NCBI GenBank assembly: GCA_015039465.1
Contig: MU130548.1
Coordinates: 250,294 to 314,293, forward strand
Direction: 5' to 3'
Length of the DNA stretch: 64,000 nucleotides
From: Phlegmacium glaucopus
Taxonomy: Eukaryota; Basidiomycota; Agaricomycetes; Agaricales; Cortinariaceae
Shown here: positions 1-12,643 of the stretch, piece after piece
How the letters are laid out: the number at the start of each line of letters is the position of its first letter
How positions within the stretch are numbered: position 1 is the stretch's first letter
Translations under genes and position numbers: made by a program
The notes under the pieces: model-generated
Databases searched by the model: none
What the model saw: only the letters and a program-made list of their open reading frames with translations
What the model was told of the DNA's origin: nothing

Positions 1-69
1 TAGTTACTCTGGTTACCAACCTGTTTATAGGCACAAACTTATGTATGGTACGCGTGCAACAGGATTGTG

Positions 70-2700
70 ATGTCTTCTCTCTATAAACACTTACGCGTTC
101 ACCAAATCTTCGGGGCAAATACAAATGTCGGGAAGACGATTCTCACAACGGCACTCGTTCGCGCGTCCGCACAGAGGGGAAAGAATGTTTTCTATCTAAA
201 GCCTGTCAGCACTGGACCACTGCAAGATGCAGATGACCTGTAAGGAATCTCTGCCTGCTACTGTCATGTGTATTCTCTTGACAACATAAACTTCATATTT
301 TCAAGTCATGTAGGTCGATATACCTCCAGATTCAAAACATTAGTCCGTTCGGAATGCCTCTTTCGTTACGACGAACCCGTCAGTCCGCATCTTGCTGTCC
401 AGATGTCTTCTGAATCCGTGGAAGTAAGTCGGTAGTCCTAAACTAATCAACCCAACTTTTGTTGATGAAGTTAGATACCATCTGACGAGATATTTGTTAA
501 TTCTATCGCCCACCAAATCCGAACACAGGCGCAAAGCCTGACTACTTATGGACATATGTATCTAGAAACAGCCGGAGGTGAGTTATTACCTACTTACAAC
601 GACAGAGGTGAGCTAACTGATTCAAGCATATGCATAGGCGTTCATAGTCCCTCTCTGGCTGGAACTTCTCAGGTCGACTGTTATCGACCGCTCTTTCTTC
701 CAACTATACTAATCGGCGATTCAAAACTTGGTGGCATTTCTTCGACAATAGCATCTTACGAATCACTCCTCATACGAGGCTACATCATCGATGCCGTCTT
801 ATTGTTCCGCGATGAGTATTATAGAAACTGGGAATACCTGGAGAAATATTTCGAGGAACGTGGCATCTTCCTTGCTACTGTCATTTCTCCTCCCGCGCGA
901 CTGCCAAAGCCTTCTGAAGATTTCCTTGCTACTGAGAAGTACTATGATCATATCGTGACTTCTGACAATGAAGATGGTGTACCTCGCATGGTGGACCATC
1001 TCGACGTTTGTCACACTCGTCGCCTTCAGGAGTTGGAATCACTACCGCGTCGAAGCCTTGACCATTTCTGGTGGCCTTTTGTTCAACACGGTCTAGTGAA
1101 AGGGGAAAAAGACGTAACGGTGATCGACAGTGCATACTCCGATTTCTTCAGCGTCACGAATAAGGAACTCTTCAACAAATCATCCGACCGCGGCAGTCTT
1201 CTCTCGCCTCAATTTGATGGTTCTGCATCTTGGTGGACTCAGACTGTCGGGCATGCACACCCTTCTCTGACGCTTGCGGCTGCGAAGGCTAGTGGAAGGT
1301 ACGGGCATGTCATTTTCCCCCAGGCAGTACACCTTCCTGCTCTAAAACTCGCCGAGCGACTTATTCAAGATGGTCCTGGCAAAGGATGGGCATCTCGTGC
1401 CTTCATTTCCGACAATGGATCCACTGGTATGGAAGTTGCTATCAAGATGGCTCTCAGAGCTTTCACTGTCAGGCAAGGCAGCAAGTCGCCACCGGATGTT
1501 GGCAAGCAAGACCTCGGGATTTTAGGTCTGAAAGGAAGCTATCACGGAGATACGATTGGAGCCATGGATGCATGTGAAGAGGGCGTTTATACATGTGAAT
1601 GGCACAATGCTAAAGGATTTTGGTTCGATCCCCCCTCCATCGGCATCAAGGATGGCGAAGTGCTCATCACAGTCCCATCGGCCTTAGCAGGCTGTGCCGA
1701 TTCTCAAATCATCAGGATGCCATCTCTTTCGTCGACATATGATATCGACAGCCGGTTAAACACTCCACTGGCCAGAGCGTACGCACTATATATAACACGT
1801 ACACTCGAATCCCTCAACCAGCGTGGGGGGATTAAATTCGCCGCACTCATTCTAGAGCCCCTGGTAATGGGAGCCGGTGGAATGATATTCGTCGACCCTC
1901 TTTTCCAACGAGTACTGGTGGACACAATTCGTGGGCGACGCTCAGGCACATCTTCCCAATGGTCAGGACTTCCCGTTATCTTTGACGAAGTTTTTGTGGG
2001 CCTCAATCGCATTGGGATGGAGAGCACTGGATCTCTCCTCGGTGTCCATCCTGATATTTCCGTTAACGCCAAGATTCTCACAGGCGGTCTTCTGCCCCTC
2101 GCGGTGACACTTGCATCAAGTTCCATATTTGAGGCATTCCTCAGTGACAAGAAAGCTGATGCGTTGTTACATGGTCATTCTTATACAGCGCACCCCATTG
2201 GATGCGAAGTTGCCAACGAGACCCTTTCCCTTATAGACAAGCTGTCATTGAGCGACGACTGGACTACAGCTCAAGCCAGTTGGGCGAACTCTGACGGTTC
2301 CAAAAGCAAAGTTTGGAGCTTGTGGAGTCCGGATTTCATTAAAGCGATATCAAAACTTCCGCAGGTGAAAGAAACTATGACGTTAGGCTCCGTTTTATCT
2401 ATCAAAGTTCAAGATAACTCAGCTGGTAGGCAGCTAGTTTCTTCTTTTTTTCCCTTCGCTTATCTTGACTCAACCGCAGGATATACGTCTCACTCGGCGC
2501 AAGCTGTCATGCAATCCCTAAACCTCTGCTCTCAAACCGACTCCAATTTAACGGTAGCACCAGGCGGTGCGCCATTTGGCGTGCACTTTAGAACTTTAGG
2601 CGACGTGGCATACTTCATGACAAGCCTGAACACAACCTCGGGCGTCATTAGATCTATCGAAGATAAAATCTGGAAAGCCCTAAATGTACCACACAAATGA
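70..2700 (+). CDS. BIO3-BIO1: Bifunctional dethiobiotin synthetase / DAPA aminotransferase
   Basis: Fused biotin enzyme: the N-terminal part makes dethiobiotin from DAPA, and the C-terminal PLP-dependent part makes DAPA from 7-keto-8-aminopelargonate. Exons read 70-239, 306-423, 475-577 and 638-2700. The start at 70 gives GANTNVGKT, a P-loop, then KPVSTG and DADD of the synthetase. The aminotransferase half shows FDGSASWWTQTVGHAHP, SDNGSTGMEVAIKMALR, IFDEVFVGLNRIG and the presumed PLP lysine in AKILTGG. Intron 1 needs the acceptor at 305 (tttcaag), not the nearby tag, to keep frame and restore DADDLHVGRY. The third intron (578-637) is 60 nt and lacks a stop, so naive reading runs through it. 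This fusion order is known from plants and filamentous fungi. The enzyme usually works in mitochondria, though no clear presequence is visible. Confidence 0.93.
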
Positions 2701-2724
2701 AGTAATTTATATAAAATACACTGT

Positions 2725-5700
2725 TTAACTGCGCCAATATTGTGCCAAATCATGGAACCGGTCGAGTACAACAGTAATGTAAGAAGTTTCGTTGAGCAGC
2801 ACCTCAAAATGTTTGATTGCTTCCTCCTCGGTTAGGTCTAACCGAAACTTCTCCTGTAGTTGCTCATGTACATCCCGATGTTTAATATCTGGGATGTTGG
2901 CATCTACCATGAGGGTAACCAAGTTCAGAATCAAGTTGGTACTCTTTCGCAGGATGGTGAATGCTGTGAAACAAAAGTTCTTAAATCGTGCATAGTGCGG
3001 TGACTGTGCTCCACCCATTCCGTCGACCATTTCTTTACAAACCTTGACTTGAGGCGGAAATGGTTTAGGGTCGCGACCGAGGATATAGCCAAAATCAACT
3101 AGCGAAATGTAAATCAGAATTGGCAATAGTCAACCTCCACAGAAATGCAACCACAAACCATGGAAAAAGTGTCCTGATCAACGAAGTCAGAAATTTCATC
3201 GGCAATATTGATAGGAACAAGCTTACCGTCAGGAGCAACCAGTAGATTGTCTAGATGGCGATCGCCTACTCCAAGTAGATATGTCACTACACAATATCCA
3301 GCTAATAGGAAACGTTAAGAAAAAATACACAAGAAATGATTCAGCTTTCCGCACCACAACTGCGCACAAAGGTGTCGATAACACTTGGCTCAACACCCGA
3401 AGTTCCTACACTTCCCTCGTCAGGATGATGCGCCCGGAGATAATTCAACAAATTTCCATGTTCACTGACGATAGCGGCGATGGTTTTGCTTGGAATGAAC
3501 TGAGCCATGCCCTGCAACGGACCTGTCGCAAGGACATCGTATGGGCTGAGCTTGAGATCAAGGTTTTCTTTTCGTAGCAGTTGATCCATGAGCGTAAAAA
3601 GTTGAATCACAAGCTGGTCCTGTCGCATATCGTCCCCATCTTTGAATATAACTGGGAATTCAGTGCCGTCGGAGCACTGGAAATATAAGAGTAAGGGGTA
3701 AAGGTTGGATTTAAACACAGATGATTTTTCAGCGATTATTCCGGTAACCTCTATCCCGGCATTTAGAGGAAGGGGCAAAGCCTGCATCGATGAAAGATTG
3801 TTTTTAGAATCTAAGATCATAGAACGAAGCTTTTCGATTTTCTTTGGTCTGGGATCTTTCGATGTTCGAAGCTCGCGCGCACGTTTTGCTAAGGTGTCAA
3901 CCATAAGTCCTTGGCGACGCATTGTTTCACGACGTTCAGAACCATTCTCAGACTAACAAGAAGAAAATCAGAATTGTGGCTTGCATACATGTGAGAGCGG
4001 TTACATACCTCGAGAATCTTATTCATGAACTTAAATACCACCCGCCCATACATCTTGGCCATCACTCTATCTTCCAATGCAACTTCCACCATGAGATACC
4101 AGTACAATCTGTTTCCAAGAACAGGATCCATAACCCCGCGGGCGATGAGAAAGTCAGACAGACCGCTATCATCATATGAGATAGCACTGGTCGTCGATCT
4201 TGATGATCGCTGATCGCTTGCTGTGCTCTCGAACTTCAGCGCCTGCACGAGCTGCAAGAGATACAGAAGAAGCTCCTGGTGATGCTATAAGTAAATTCTT
4301 CACCCTTATGAAATCGATTACCACATACGTCATCATCTGCTCTGCTAAGCTGTTTAACGGCAAATGCTCTGACACGAGAGTCAACAGTGCCGGGCCCAAG
4401 CAGCTCCAGAGCATCGTCTGTGTCAATCTCTGTCCATTGGGGCAACAATTCTTCCACCGCTTGCTTGACTTCGGAAGAATCCCGCCAGGCAACGGATTTG
4501 AGAAATTTGGTAAGACCTCTCTTGTCACGAGCTAGATAAAACCTGAACTTCCAGATGAGATCCTTTTCTTCAGATGTCAACGGCTGGCTGGGAGAGTAAT
4601 TCAGGATATCCTGAAGATATGGTTCATAAAGGATGGTCGAGGATGAAGAGGAAATTCAACTAACTCCTAGTTCATCCCGAATTTTAGCATTTGGCTTCAA
4701 TTCTCGATCGTACGGACTGCTGCGATGGCTTCGGACCAGCCGACGATGTTTATCTTCGACTGGATTTTCATGAGTAACATCTGGATCTACCACACTCCAT
4801 AAACTGGTGTCTGTAATAAATGTAGACGATATTGATGGCGTGGCAGGAGTATGAACAATAGCTGGTACGATAGTGGTTGTAGATGATGCAACAAGAGATT
4901 CCTAAAAATCAAATGAGAGGGGGTTGTAGTTGCGACAAACTCACAACGTACTTGTTCATTGAATATCACGGGAAAATCGAATCTCGGCAAGTCGATGTAT
5001 AGGAAAAGGTTTTCAGATTTTTCCGTTTCAGCCTATTTATTTCGTATGTCAGTGGATCTGTGATTGGCACTTGAGGTTAACTGAAACACAATACCGCATG
5101 TATTTCTTCCATTTTCCGGAACGCCATTTTGTCAAGCCAGTCAGATTTCGGAAGGTCTCCTCTCTCGTATTTCTTCACGAGCTAATCGTACATTGTCAAA
5201 CCAAAAGGGAGTCTGAAAGACGCGTAACCTCTGACCTTTTCTAGTCTTCCCATCTCGTCTTGGCTAGCAAGCTTGCTAGGCGTTGTTGATTCTATGGAGC
5301 CATCCGCTTCTACACCTAGCCAAAGTAAGAGACGATGCTTTCCACGCCGTAAGGACCTAATGGAAGGGTTTAGTTTGGAATGACGGGAGAAGTGGTTAAA
5401 TAGTTAAATAATTGATTACCATTTCTTGCCAAACATCCGAAACGTCGACCCTCCTACAGGGATGGCGGCCCTCGGTCCTCCGATATCCCATACCGTGAAT
5501 GTGAGTTGAGAGCTGAGAGGTAGGTCGCAGTATCGTATCGGAAGTGTTATCCATTCATTCCATCTAAAATAACACAGAGTTCAAAATCAACACAAATGAG
5601 GACCCATGTAAAAAACAAACGGACGTATAGGAATTCTTGAAAGCCTTGAAGGAGGTACGGAAAGGAATAGTCAAGGGTTTGTTGTCCGCAACAACCTGGC

Positions 5701-6000
5701 ATGTAACATAAAGGTCTGAAAGGGTACTTTAAGCTTTGAGGTTATTTCTAACATATACGATATCATTACCATGTGGAAACTCACGAAGACTGGACACCGT
5801 GGAACTGGAGCTCGGGTTTCTCTAGCAGTTCAGTGAACGACCTAGGTTTTCGAGTGCCTTCCAGTTGTGATCTAGATATGATGGTCAGCTGGCACAATGG
5901 CAGGACAGTGCTCCAGACAGACAGACATTCTGAAGGTTACAGGGAGTTTGAGGTCTGATAGCTTGGCGAATGTGAAGTCATCGCGATTGTCCTTGTCCAT
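2725..6000 (-). CDS. VPS34: Class III phosphatidylinositol 3-kinase Vps34
   Basis: Makes PI3P on endosomal and autophagic membranes in the Vps15/Atg6 complexes. The start at 6000 reads [20 protein letters not shown], typical of the Vps34 N-terminus, and is followed by the C2 region. A helical accessory domain follows ([19 protein letters not shown] near 4400). The kinase domain has [12 protein letters not shown], the catalytic loop GVGDRHLDN and [15 protein letters not shown]. The C-terminus ends in [12 protein letters not shown], the membrane-contacting tail. Many short introns interrupt it. Between the catalytic loop and the DFG lies a 15-nt microexon (3159-3173) that supplies GHFFH; without it the active site would seem broken. 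Exon limits in the C2 and linker part were not resolved one by one. Identity is secure. Confidence 0.93.
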
Positions 6001-6309
6001 GGTCTGTAAATGCGATTGTCTACTTCATAGATATATGGGTGAAAGCAGTGGAAATGCCTAACGATGCACTGGCGTTGAGATGGCCAAATATAGACTCGGA
6101 TTTCAGCCTGAGAGTGCACAGTCAGCCTTGGTGCAACACAGGAAGCTAGTTCTATACACGTCCGATTACAATATAAATAGTGTGTAAATTCCCCAACTCA
6201 AGGGAGGATGCCAAGCTAACTAGTACGAAAAAAAATGGTATAAGATACAGGAGCAGATCATCAACAACTGGTGACTGCCAAGTACTTTTGATGAAGGCGG
6301 GGTCCTACT
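6001..6309. other. Short intergenic stretch between VPS34 and ILV5
   Basis: About 309 bp between the VPS34 start codon and the ILV5 stop codon. Both genes point left, so it must hold the VPS34 promoter and the ILV5 3' end. Nothing else recognisable is seen. Confidence 0.4.
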
Positions 6310-7825
6310 TTACTCTGACTCAGGTTTGTAGTCTGGGCGCAGCGACCGCACAACCTTGCCTATTTAATTTGCAAGATGTTTGATCAGCACAAATTATCTA
6401 GAACGTTGGAGCATACGACATACCGGTACGCCATATCTCTTGGTCATTGATTTCTGCCAACTCTTTGGCGAGATCCTGACGGTAAGAGGCACGTCCGTTG
6501 AACTCGAGGGATTTGCGAGTTTCGGTACCGTTCTTCACACTCTCGTACAGTTTCTCAAAGATGGGGACGTTTGCCTTTTCGAAGATGGGAGCCCAGTCGA
6601 GGGCACCGCGACGGGCGGTGGTGGAGCATGCGTTGTACATGTAGTCCATACTGTAACAGACTTGAGTGAGTAAAGAAAACGAGGATTGAGATTGAAAGAA
6701 AGCCGGACCCTTTTTGGCCTATCAAAGGATAGAGAGATTGAGTAGCTTCCTCAACGGTCTCATTGAAGGCTTCTGATGGAGTATGTCCGTTTTTGCGGAG
6801 AACTTGGTATTGGGCCAAGAAAAGACCCTCTGTTGGTAAAAATCAGTGGTTGAAGAGACATACTTATTCCAAAGAGGCTTACGAATTCCTCCCATGAGCT
6901 ATAAAAAAGCCTTATTTCAGTGGTATGATTCATAGATATAAATTTCTACACTCACGACACCACGTTCGCCATAAAGGTCGGAGTAGACCTCTTTCTCAAA
7001 GGTGGTCTCATACATGTAGCCAGAGCCGACGGCAACACCAATGGCAATTGCCTTTTCTTTGGCATGGCCTGTGACGTCTTGCCACACAGCAATGCTAGAA
7101 TTGATACCCCGGCCTTCTTTGAAAAGAGTACGAACGGTACGACCAGACCCCTTAGGTGCTACAAGGATGACATCAACATCTTTGGGAGGAATGACGTGGG
7201 TGTCGTCCTTGAAGACTACGGAGAAACCATGGGAGAAATAGAGGGTCTTGCCCTTGGTAATGAGAGGTGCAAGAGCAGGCCATGTCTGAGACTGAGCTGC
7301 GTCGGAGAGGAGGTTCATGATGATAGTTCCCTTGTTGATGGCCTCTTCGATGGGGAAAAGAGTTTCACCGGGCAGCCAACCATCTTCTAAGGCTTGTTTC
7401 CAACTCTCACCGTCCTTGCGGACACCGACAATGACCTTAAGGCCGTTGTCGCGAGCGTTTAAACCTTGGCCATGACCTTGAGAACCATAACCAATCAATG
7501 CCAAGGTGTCGTTCTTGAAATAATCCTGAAGTTTAGCCAGCGGCCAGTCACTACGTTCATAAACGGTCTCTTGTGTGCCCGCAAAGTCAAGGGTCTTGAC
7601 ACCGCGAACACCCTATACCAAAAGAGTATTATAACTTTGAATGAGTTACTTTTATGGCCATCATACCTGGACAGCTGCAGGTTGAGCAGACTTGGCCGCA
7701 ACAGCTCTAGCAAGAAGGGAGTAAGAAGCAAATTGTGCGGGTTTTATTGATTTTGCCAATGCACAGGGTGCACGACGAGAAGCAGCACGAAGAGTTTGGG
7801 GAATTGAGCGAGCAAGTGAGGCCAT
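6310..7825 (-). CDS. ILV5: Ketol-acid reductoisomerase, mitochondrial
   Basis: Second common step of isoleucine and valine synthesis: converts acetolactate or acetohydroxybutyrate to the dihydroxy acid with NADPH and Mg2+ in mitochondria. The start at 7825 (MASLARSIPQTLRAASRRAP) gives an Arg/Ala/Ser-rich presequence without acids. The Rossmann motif is LIGYGSQGHGQG. VAPKGSGRTVR and GVAVGSGYMYETTFEKEVYS lead into the knotted C-terminal domain with EGLFLAQYQVLRKNGHTP. The last short exon ends in SLRPDYKPESE at 6310. At least five introns split the 3' half. Length, about 400 residues, fits the fungal enzyme. It is divergent from the dioxygenase gene at 8104. Confidence 0.95.
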
Positions 7826-8103
7826 GATGGTTAGCAATAACAAGTCAACCCTTTTTTTTCAAATTTTTTTCAACACTTGATCGGCCGATGAAAATGATGG
7901 CGGCAATTTGCTATTGCTACTTACTCGCTCAATTATGACCCAAGCTCTGTGGATAAGAATTGTCAAACCTGTGTGCAACTCACTACAACTTCTTAAATTG
8001 CTTTTAATCTTCCTTGTAGTGCGCATCACCTTTCCTGGCACGTAGATATCTATCAACCCATCCTGCACCATACCACTCGTTCCATAATGGACAATCTCAA
8101 CAA
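7826..8103. promoter_or_regulatory. Divergent promoter region, ILV5 / dioxygenase
   Basis: 278 bp separate the two divergent start codons, so both promoters must lie here or overlap. A T-rich run lies next to the ILV5 start (7851-7870). No specific operator was recognised. Confidence 0.45.
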
Positions 8104-9841
8104 ATGCCCAATGTTCAGACCGACGACCTGCCGATAATTAGCCAAGACGCCGGAAAAGTTGCTATCGGATGGGATACTCGAACATGGTCTCGATTGTATG
8201 TATCACCCACTCACCGACCTAAGCCACAGTTTGATAGTGCTCTAGCCACAACATATGGCTGCGCGACCATTGTCGTTGCCCAAAGTGCTTTCATCCAGTC
8301 ACAAAGCAGCGTTTGTTCAATACTTTCGACGTAGGAACCCAATTGTCGCACATGTGGTGTTTTCTCATGCGATAGATACTTCAGATTCCCAAAGATATCG
8401 CTCCTATTCTCGCGGAACCCCAACCTGCGGGCCTGGAAGTGAGCTGTGTGTTTATATACCCTTCAATATCTTGTTATCTGGCCCTAAGCTTCGTTAAAAA
8501 GGGCCATCGAAAGAACTACACACATCATTCTACCCATGGTCATGGCTTCAACGTAACTCATATGACCCCCCTCTAAATAGGGGACAAATATCCAATGAGT
8601 GAGTTTTCTCACTACAACTCTCCCCTTCATTCTAAATTGCAAAACATCGCTAGCAAAGTCCTTTGGGGATCCAAAATCATAAAATCTCCACCCACTGTTG
8701 CATATGAGGAAGTCATGGCAGCAGATGATTCCGGACTTTTCAAATGGCTTTCTAACGTCGTAAGTCGCCCCTTTCCTCGTTGCCCATGTTGTCTCATTGT
8801 CTAATAGTACCGATTTGGATTCTCCTTCGTATCTGGTGTACCTGCAACGCCAGAAGCCACGGAAGAACTTTCGCAGCGCATTGGATTTATCAGAGAGACG
8901 CAATGTCTGCGCTTACTTGCTTTTTCGAATCAACAGCCTCTAAACTTTTAATGTACCTTAGATGGACGATTCTGGGACTTCACTGCTGACTTGGCCAAAG
9001 GAGATACAGCTTATACAACTCTCGCGCTCGGAGCGCATACAGACAACACATATTTCGTTCGTCTATCCGATCAAAAAGAAAGCAGTGACCAGATTCCCTG
9101 ATTTGATCTTTCCAGACTGATCCCTGTGGTTTACAACTATTCCACCTCCTTTCACACACGAACGGGTCTGGCGGTGCTACACTTCTCGTTGATGGCTTTT
9201 ACGTTGCATCCATTCTCAAGGAACTGCATCCGGAATCATACGATTTACTCTCCCGGATCCCCGTTCCTGCTCACGCAGCTGGTGAATCAACCGCTTTGTA
9301 TACTCCATCTCCACCTTCCGGTTATCCTGTGCTGGGGCACAACCCCCTTACAGGAGAAATAACTCAAGTCCGGTGGAATAACGATGACAGAAGCGTGATG
9401 AACTGCCTGCAGCCTGATCTTGTTGAGAAATGGTGCTATATGGTTTATGCCTTTTTTGTTCTCAATGGGAATTAAATTATTTTGTCTAGGTATGACGCTA
9501 TTCGAGCATGGAACGAGTGCATCACCAGCCCAGACTCCGAATTTTGGATACAGCTTCAGCCTGGATCCGTAGTTTGTACGTCCCGTTTCGCTTCCTATAT
9601 AAGAGCACAACATATTTAGCCCTTTCTAATCGTAGTGATCGATAACCATCGTGTCCTTCACGGCCGCGCTTCTTTCGATGGCAAACGCCGAATGTGTGGA
9701 GCCTACATTGGCGTAGACGAATATCGTTCCAAGCTGGCCGTCCTCACTGAGAGATTTGCTCCGGATGCCGTGGTAAGGGCAACGAGTGGGCTTCCCGATG
9801 CTGTTGTGAATGGCAGAAGTATCTGGAACAACGCTCTTTAG
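8104..9841 (+). CDS. Trimethyllysine dioxygenase (TauD/GBBH family)
   Basis: Fe(II)/2-oxoglutarate dioxygenase, probably N6-trimethyllysine hydroxylase, the first step of carnitine synthesis. The start ATG at 8104 leads into KVAIGWDTRTWSRF. The intron ends at the ctctag before 8243, joining to HNIWLRDHCRCPKCFHP, the zinc-binding N-terminal domain of the family. Later exons give SFYPWSWLQRNSYDP, YRFGFSFVSGVPATP and FWDFTADLAKGDTAYTTLAL. The iron ligands are the HxD in GAHTDNTYF and the distal His in DNHRVLHGR; Arg in the following RASFDGKRR should bind 2-oxoglutarate. FWDFTADLAKGDTAYT resembles trimethyllysine hydroxylase more than gamma-butyrobetaine dioxygenase, but the two are close and the substrate is inferred. 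At least seven introns. Confidence 0.85.
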
Positions 9842-10270
9842 CTGCATAGCCTGCAGATTATGCCTCTTCCACCTCGCTCCTCATTCACAACCTCTAGATA
9901 TTTTCCAAGATACATTTATTCGTAAAGTTTTGAACAAAAAGCGTGTATCATACGTTAATTTGATATGGGGAAATCTAAGAGATGGAAGTCGTTGTCCTCC
10001 ATAGATAAATTGGCTACGTTTGAATGGGTGGGATGATATGGAGATAGAAAGATGGGAAGGGGGGGAGGAACACAGCGAAGTCAATAAATCACTTGAATAG
10101 TTCAATCAGAGGATCTTTACCGAGACGCGCGCATATGGATAACGTCGCAGTTTGCGTCCCCTCAGCTGGTGCCTTGAGCGCTTAGCGTACCGTTGTAGAT
10201 TCTATTGTTTACATACACATTACTGAAATCGAGATACTTTTCTGATTGCCCCAACCTAGGCATTAAGCAC
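9842..10270. other. Convergent intergenic region
   Basis: 429 bp between two converging genes; expected to carry both 3' UTRs. It includes a G-rich run near 10060 (gggaagggggggagg). No gene or repeat recognised. Confidence 0.4.
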
Positions 10271-12534
10271 TCAGTACTCCGTACTCGCTCCCTTAATCTC
10301 CTTTAGTATATAACCCTCAAGTCCACCACACAACCACAACTCTTGGACACTTGCGCCAACGGGTTTCACTCGATAAACCTTCTCCGTCCTCAACGCACCC
10401 ACACTCACCACCATCCTACCATCCGCCATATTCACAGCTACATCTATTCCTCTATCCACTGTCAACTCACCATCTTTACCTCCAGCTCCTCGTTTACCAT
10501 TCTTAGCATAAGCATCAGTAAGGTCTTGTACGAGTTCAGGCGACTCAAGGCATATGAGACCGTTGTTGATAGCGTTGCGTTTGAATATGTCTCCGAAAGA
10601 ACCTGCTATCACCAGAGGAATACCAGCTGCCTTCAAAGCTGTGGCTGCTTGTTCCCGTGAAGACCCAGTGCCAAAATTGTATCCAGAAACCAGAATCACG
10701 CCTTGCTTGGCGTTTTTAGATACAGGGCCATCAACTAGTGGTGTGCGGAGGGATTCGACGAGGGTAGCGAAAGCGGGGTCGTAATTCTCCATGACAACTT
10801 CAGCTTGACGTTGAAGCGTTATATCGTCTTGATAGGTATATTTGCCCGGGTAGATTCCATCCGTGTTTAGATTATCCTGAGGTGCGAAGAGGAGAGGCCC
10901 AGAGAATAAATGTGGGAAATCAGGCAGGAGGGGTTCATTTGATGTAGCTGGCGATGAAGAAGTGGCAGAGGGGCTAGACGAATCCACAATCGAAAAAGTA
11001 GGCGCTCGGACAGGGGGTAAAGCTTCTGGATCCAAAGATGCAGGTCCACAGATATACCCGTTAATAGCGCTAGCAGCTACCACAGCCGGACTAGCCAAAT
11101 AAGCCTGCGCATTCGGATGACCCATCCGTCCTTTATAGTTCCTATTCGTAGCACTAATCCCAGTCTGTCCTTCCTCCAACAATCCCGTTCCAAGCCCAAT
11201 ACAAGGCCCACACCCCGGAGGAAGGGTTTTGGCGCCAGCTAGTACTAATGTATCCCAATCACCTAAGCGTTCGGATTCTTGTTGTACGGCCGAGCTTGCA
11301 GCTGCGATGTAGAATTCAACCCCTGGAGCGACTTTGTTTCCTTTCATGACAGCTGCCGCAGCTGACAAGTCAGAGACACGGGAGTTGGTACAACTGACCA
11401 GATAGGCTTTTTGGATGGAAATTTTTTTGGATTCGAGCACCGGGAGTGGAGTTGATATTTTAACACTGTTAGGACCAGAAACGTGCGGAACCAAGGTAGA
11501 GAGATCAAACACGAGGTGAGAAGAATATTCTGCCCCTAGATCTGATTTGAGATTGTTTTCGCGGAGGGCTTTTAGTCTTTGTTCATTGATCCTTGGGTGG
11601 ATGGGAGGTAAAGGAATAGTTTCGGGAGACGATGAGAAAGTTCTCAATTGAAGTCTTCTCAGTACCCGTTCATACCAATTTAAGAGCGTATCATCCACAG
11701 GGAATACGCCGGCCAATGCACCCCATTCCGTCGTCATATTCGCGATAGTCAACCGATCATCAACGCCTAGCGCAGCGATACCTTCACCCGTAAATTCCAG
11801 AGCAGCATTGAGCACCTCATCGCGGTTGAACGACCCACATAGAGCCACTATCACATCTTTCCCTGTCACCCCGGGTGCCAGACTACCTTTCAACTCCACT
11901 TTAATCATCCGTGGTACCTGCCACCAAGTCTTTCCCGTAGCCCACAGTGCAGCAGCGTCCGTACGAACGATCGGGGTGCCAACACATCCGACACCACCAT
12001 ACATGTTGCTATGGCTATCGCTTGCCACTGTTAGTGTGTGCGGAAAAGCGTAACCCTCCTCTACGAGGATTTGGTGACCGATACCTCGACCGGCAGAGTA
12101 AAAATCTACCCCGTGAGTTCGAGCGAACTCTTCGATCATGGTGTATTTAGAAAGGTTTTTCGAAGATCGGTTTTGCACGTCATGGTCAAGTGTGAAGACA
12201 GGCTGAGAAGGATTTTGTATTCGTGTCGCTCCGATGGACTTGAACCTATACAGAGATGAACAATTTAAAAAAGGATGAATAAATAGGCAGCGCACTTGGA
12301 TACGACAGGCCCGGTATTATCATGTGTCATAACATGTTCAGGTCGAATCATAACATAGTCTCCAGCTTTAACAAATTTTCCGGCTGGAAGACCTACAGCA
12401 TATTTCTGTACGACTTTTTCGATGATAGTTTGAGGAGTAGTACAGGGTGGTTCGCCAGCTATGGTAGCGAGAAATTTCCTAGACGCACTGTGCCCATACT
12501 GGCGAGCCCAGGCGCGGCTTGATAATGTACGCAT
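10271..12534 (-). CDS. LYS4: Homoaconitase, mitochondrial (lysine biosynthesis)
   Basis: 4Fe-4S hydratase of the alpha-aminoadipate lysine pathway; converts homoaconitate to homoisocitrate in mitochondria. Two exons: a short first exon from 12534 (MRTLSSRAWARQYGHSASRK, a basic presequence) joins the long exon at SKFKSIGATRIQNP through a donor after VVSK near 12296. Motifs in order: MTHDNTGPVVSK, TVASDSHSNMYGGVG, and cluster cysteines in VSCTNSRVSDL and LPPGCGPCIGLGTG. The swivel domain carries GYNFGTGSSREQA and AGSFGDIFKRNAINNGL. About 750 residues including presequence, within the family range. Separation from aconitase and isopropylmalate dehydratase rests on the overall motif context and the fused single-chain form. 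Confidence 0.9.
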
Positions 12535-12643
12535 CTCGAAGTGCTTGCGTAGGCCAGACCTAGCATTTTATTCGGCGATCATCGGCTTTACATGAATTAT
12601 TGACAGGTTACATGTTACCACACATGTACATTACATTACACTA

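Noticed and set aside
240..310. Apparent frameshift at intron 1 of the biotin gene
   Set aside because: Using the acceptor tttcaag at 305 instead of atgtag at 313 keeps frame and gives the expected DADDLHVGRY context.
1704..2150. 148-codon minus-strand ORF
   Set aside because: Lies fully antisense to the aminotransferase exon; a shadow frame.
3127..3250. Apparent loss of the GHFFHV segment before the DFG motif of VPS34
   Set aside because: A 15-nt microexon with proper splice sites supplies it.
7935..8103. Upstream exon for the dioxygenase starting at 7935
   Set aside because: An in-frame splice is possible, but the added residues match nothing in the family, and the ATG at 8104 already gives the expected N-terminus.
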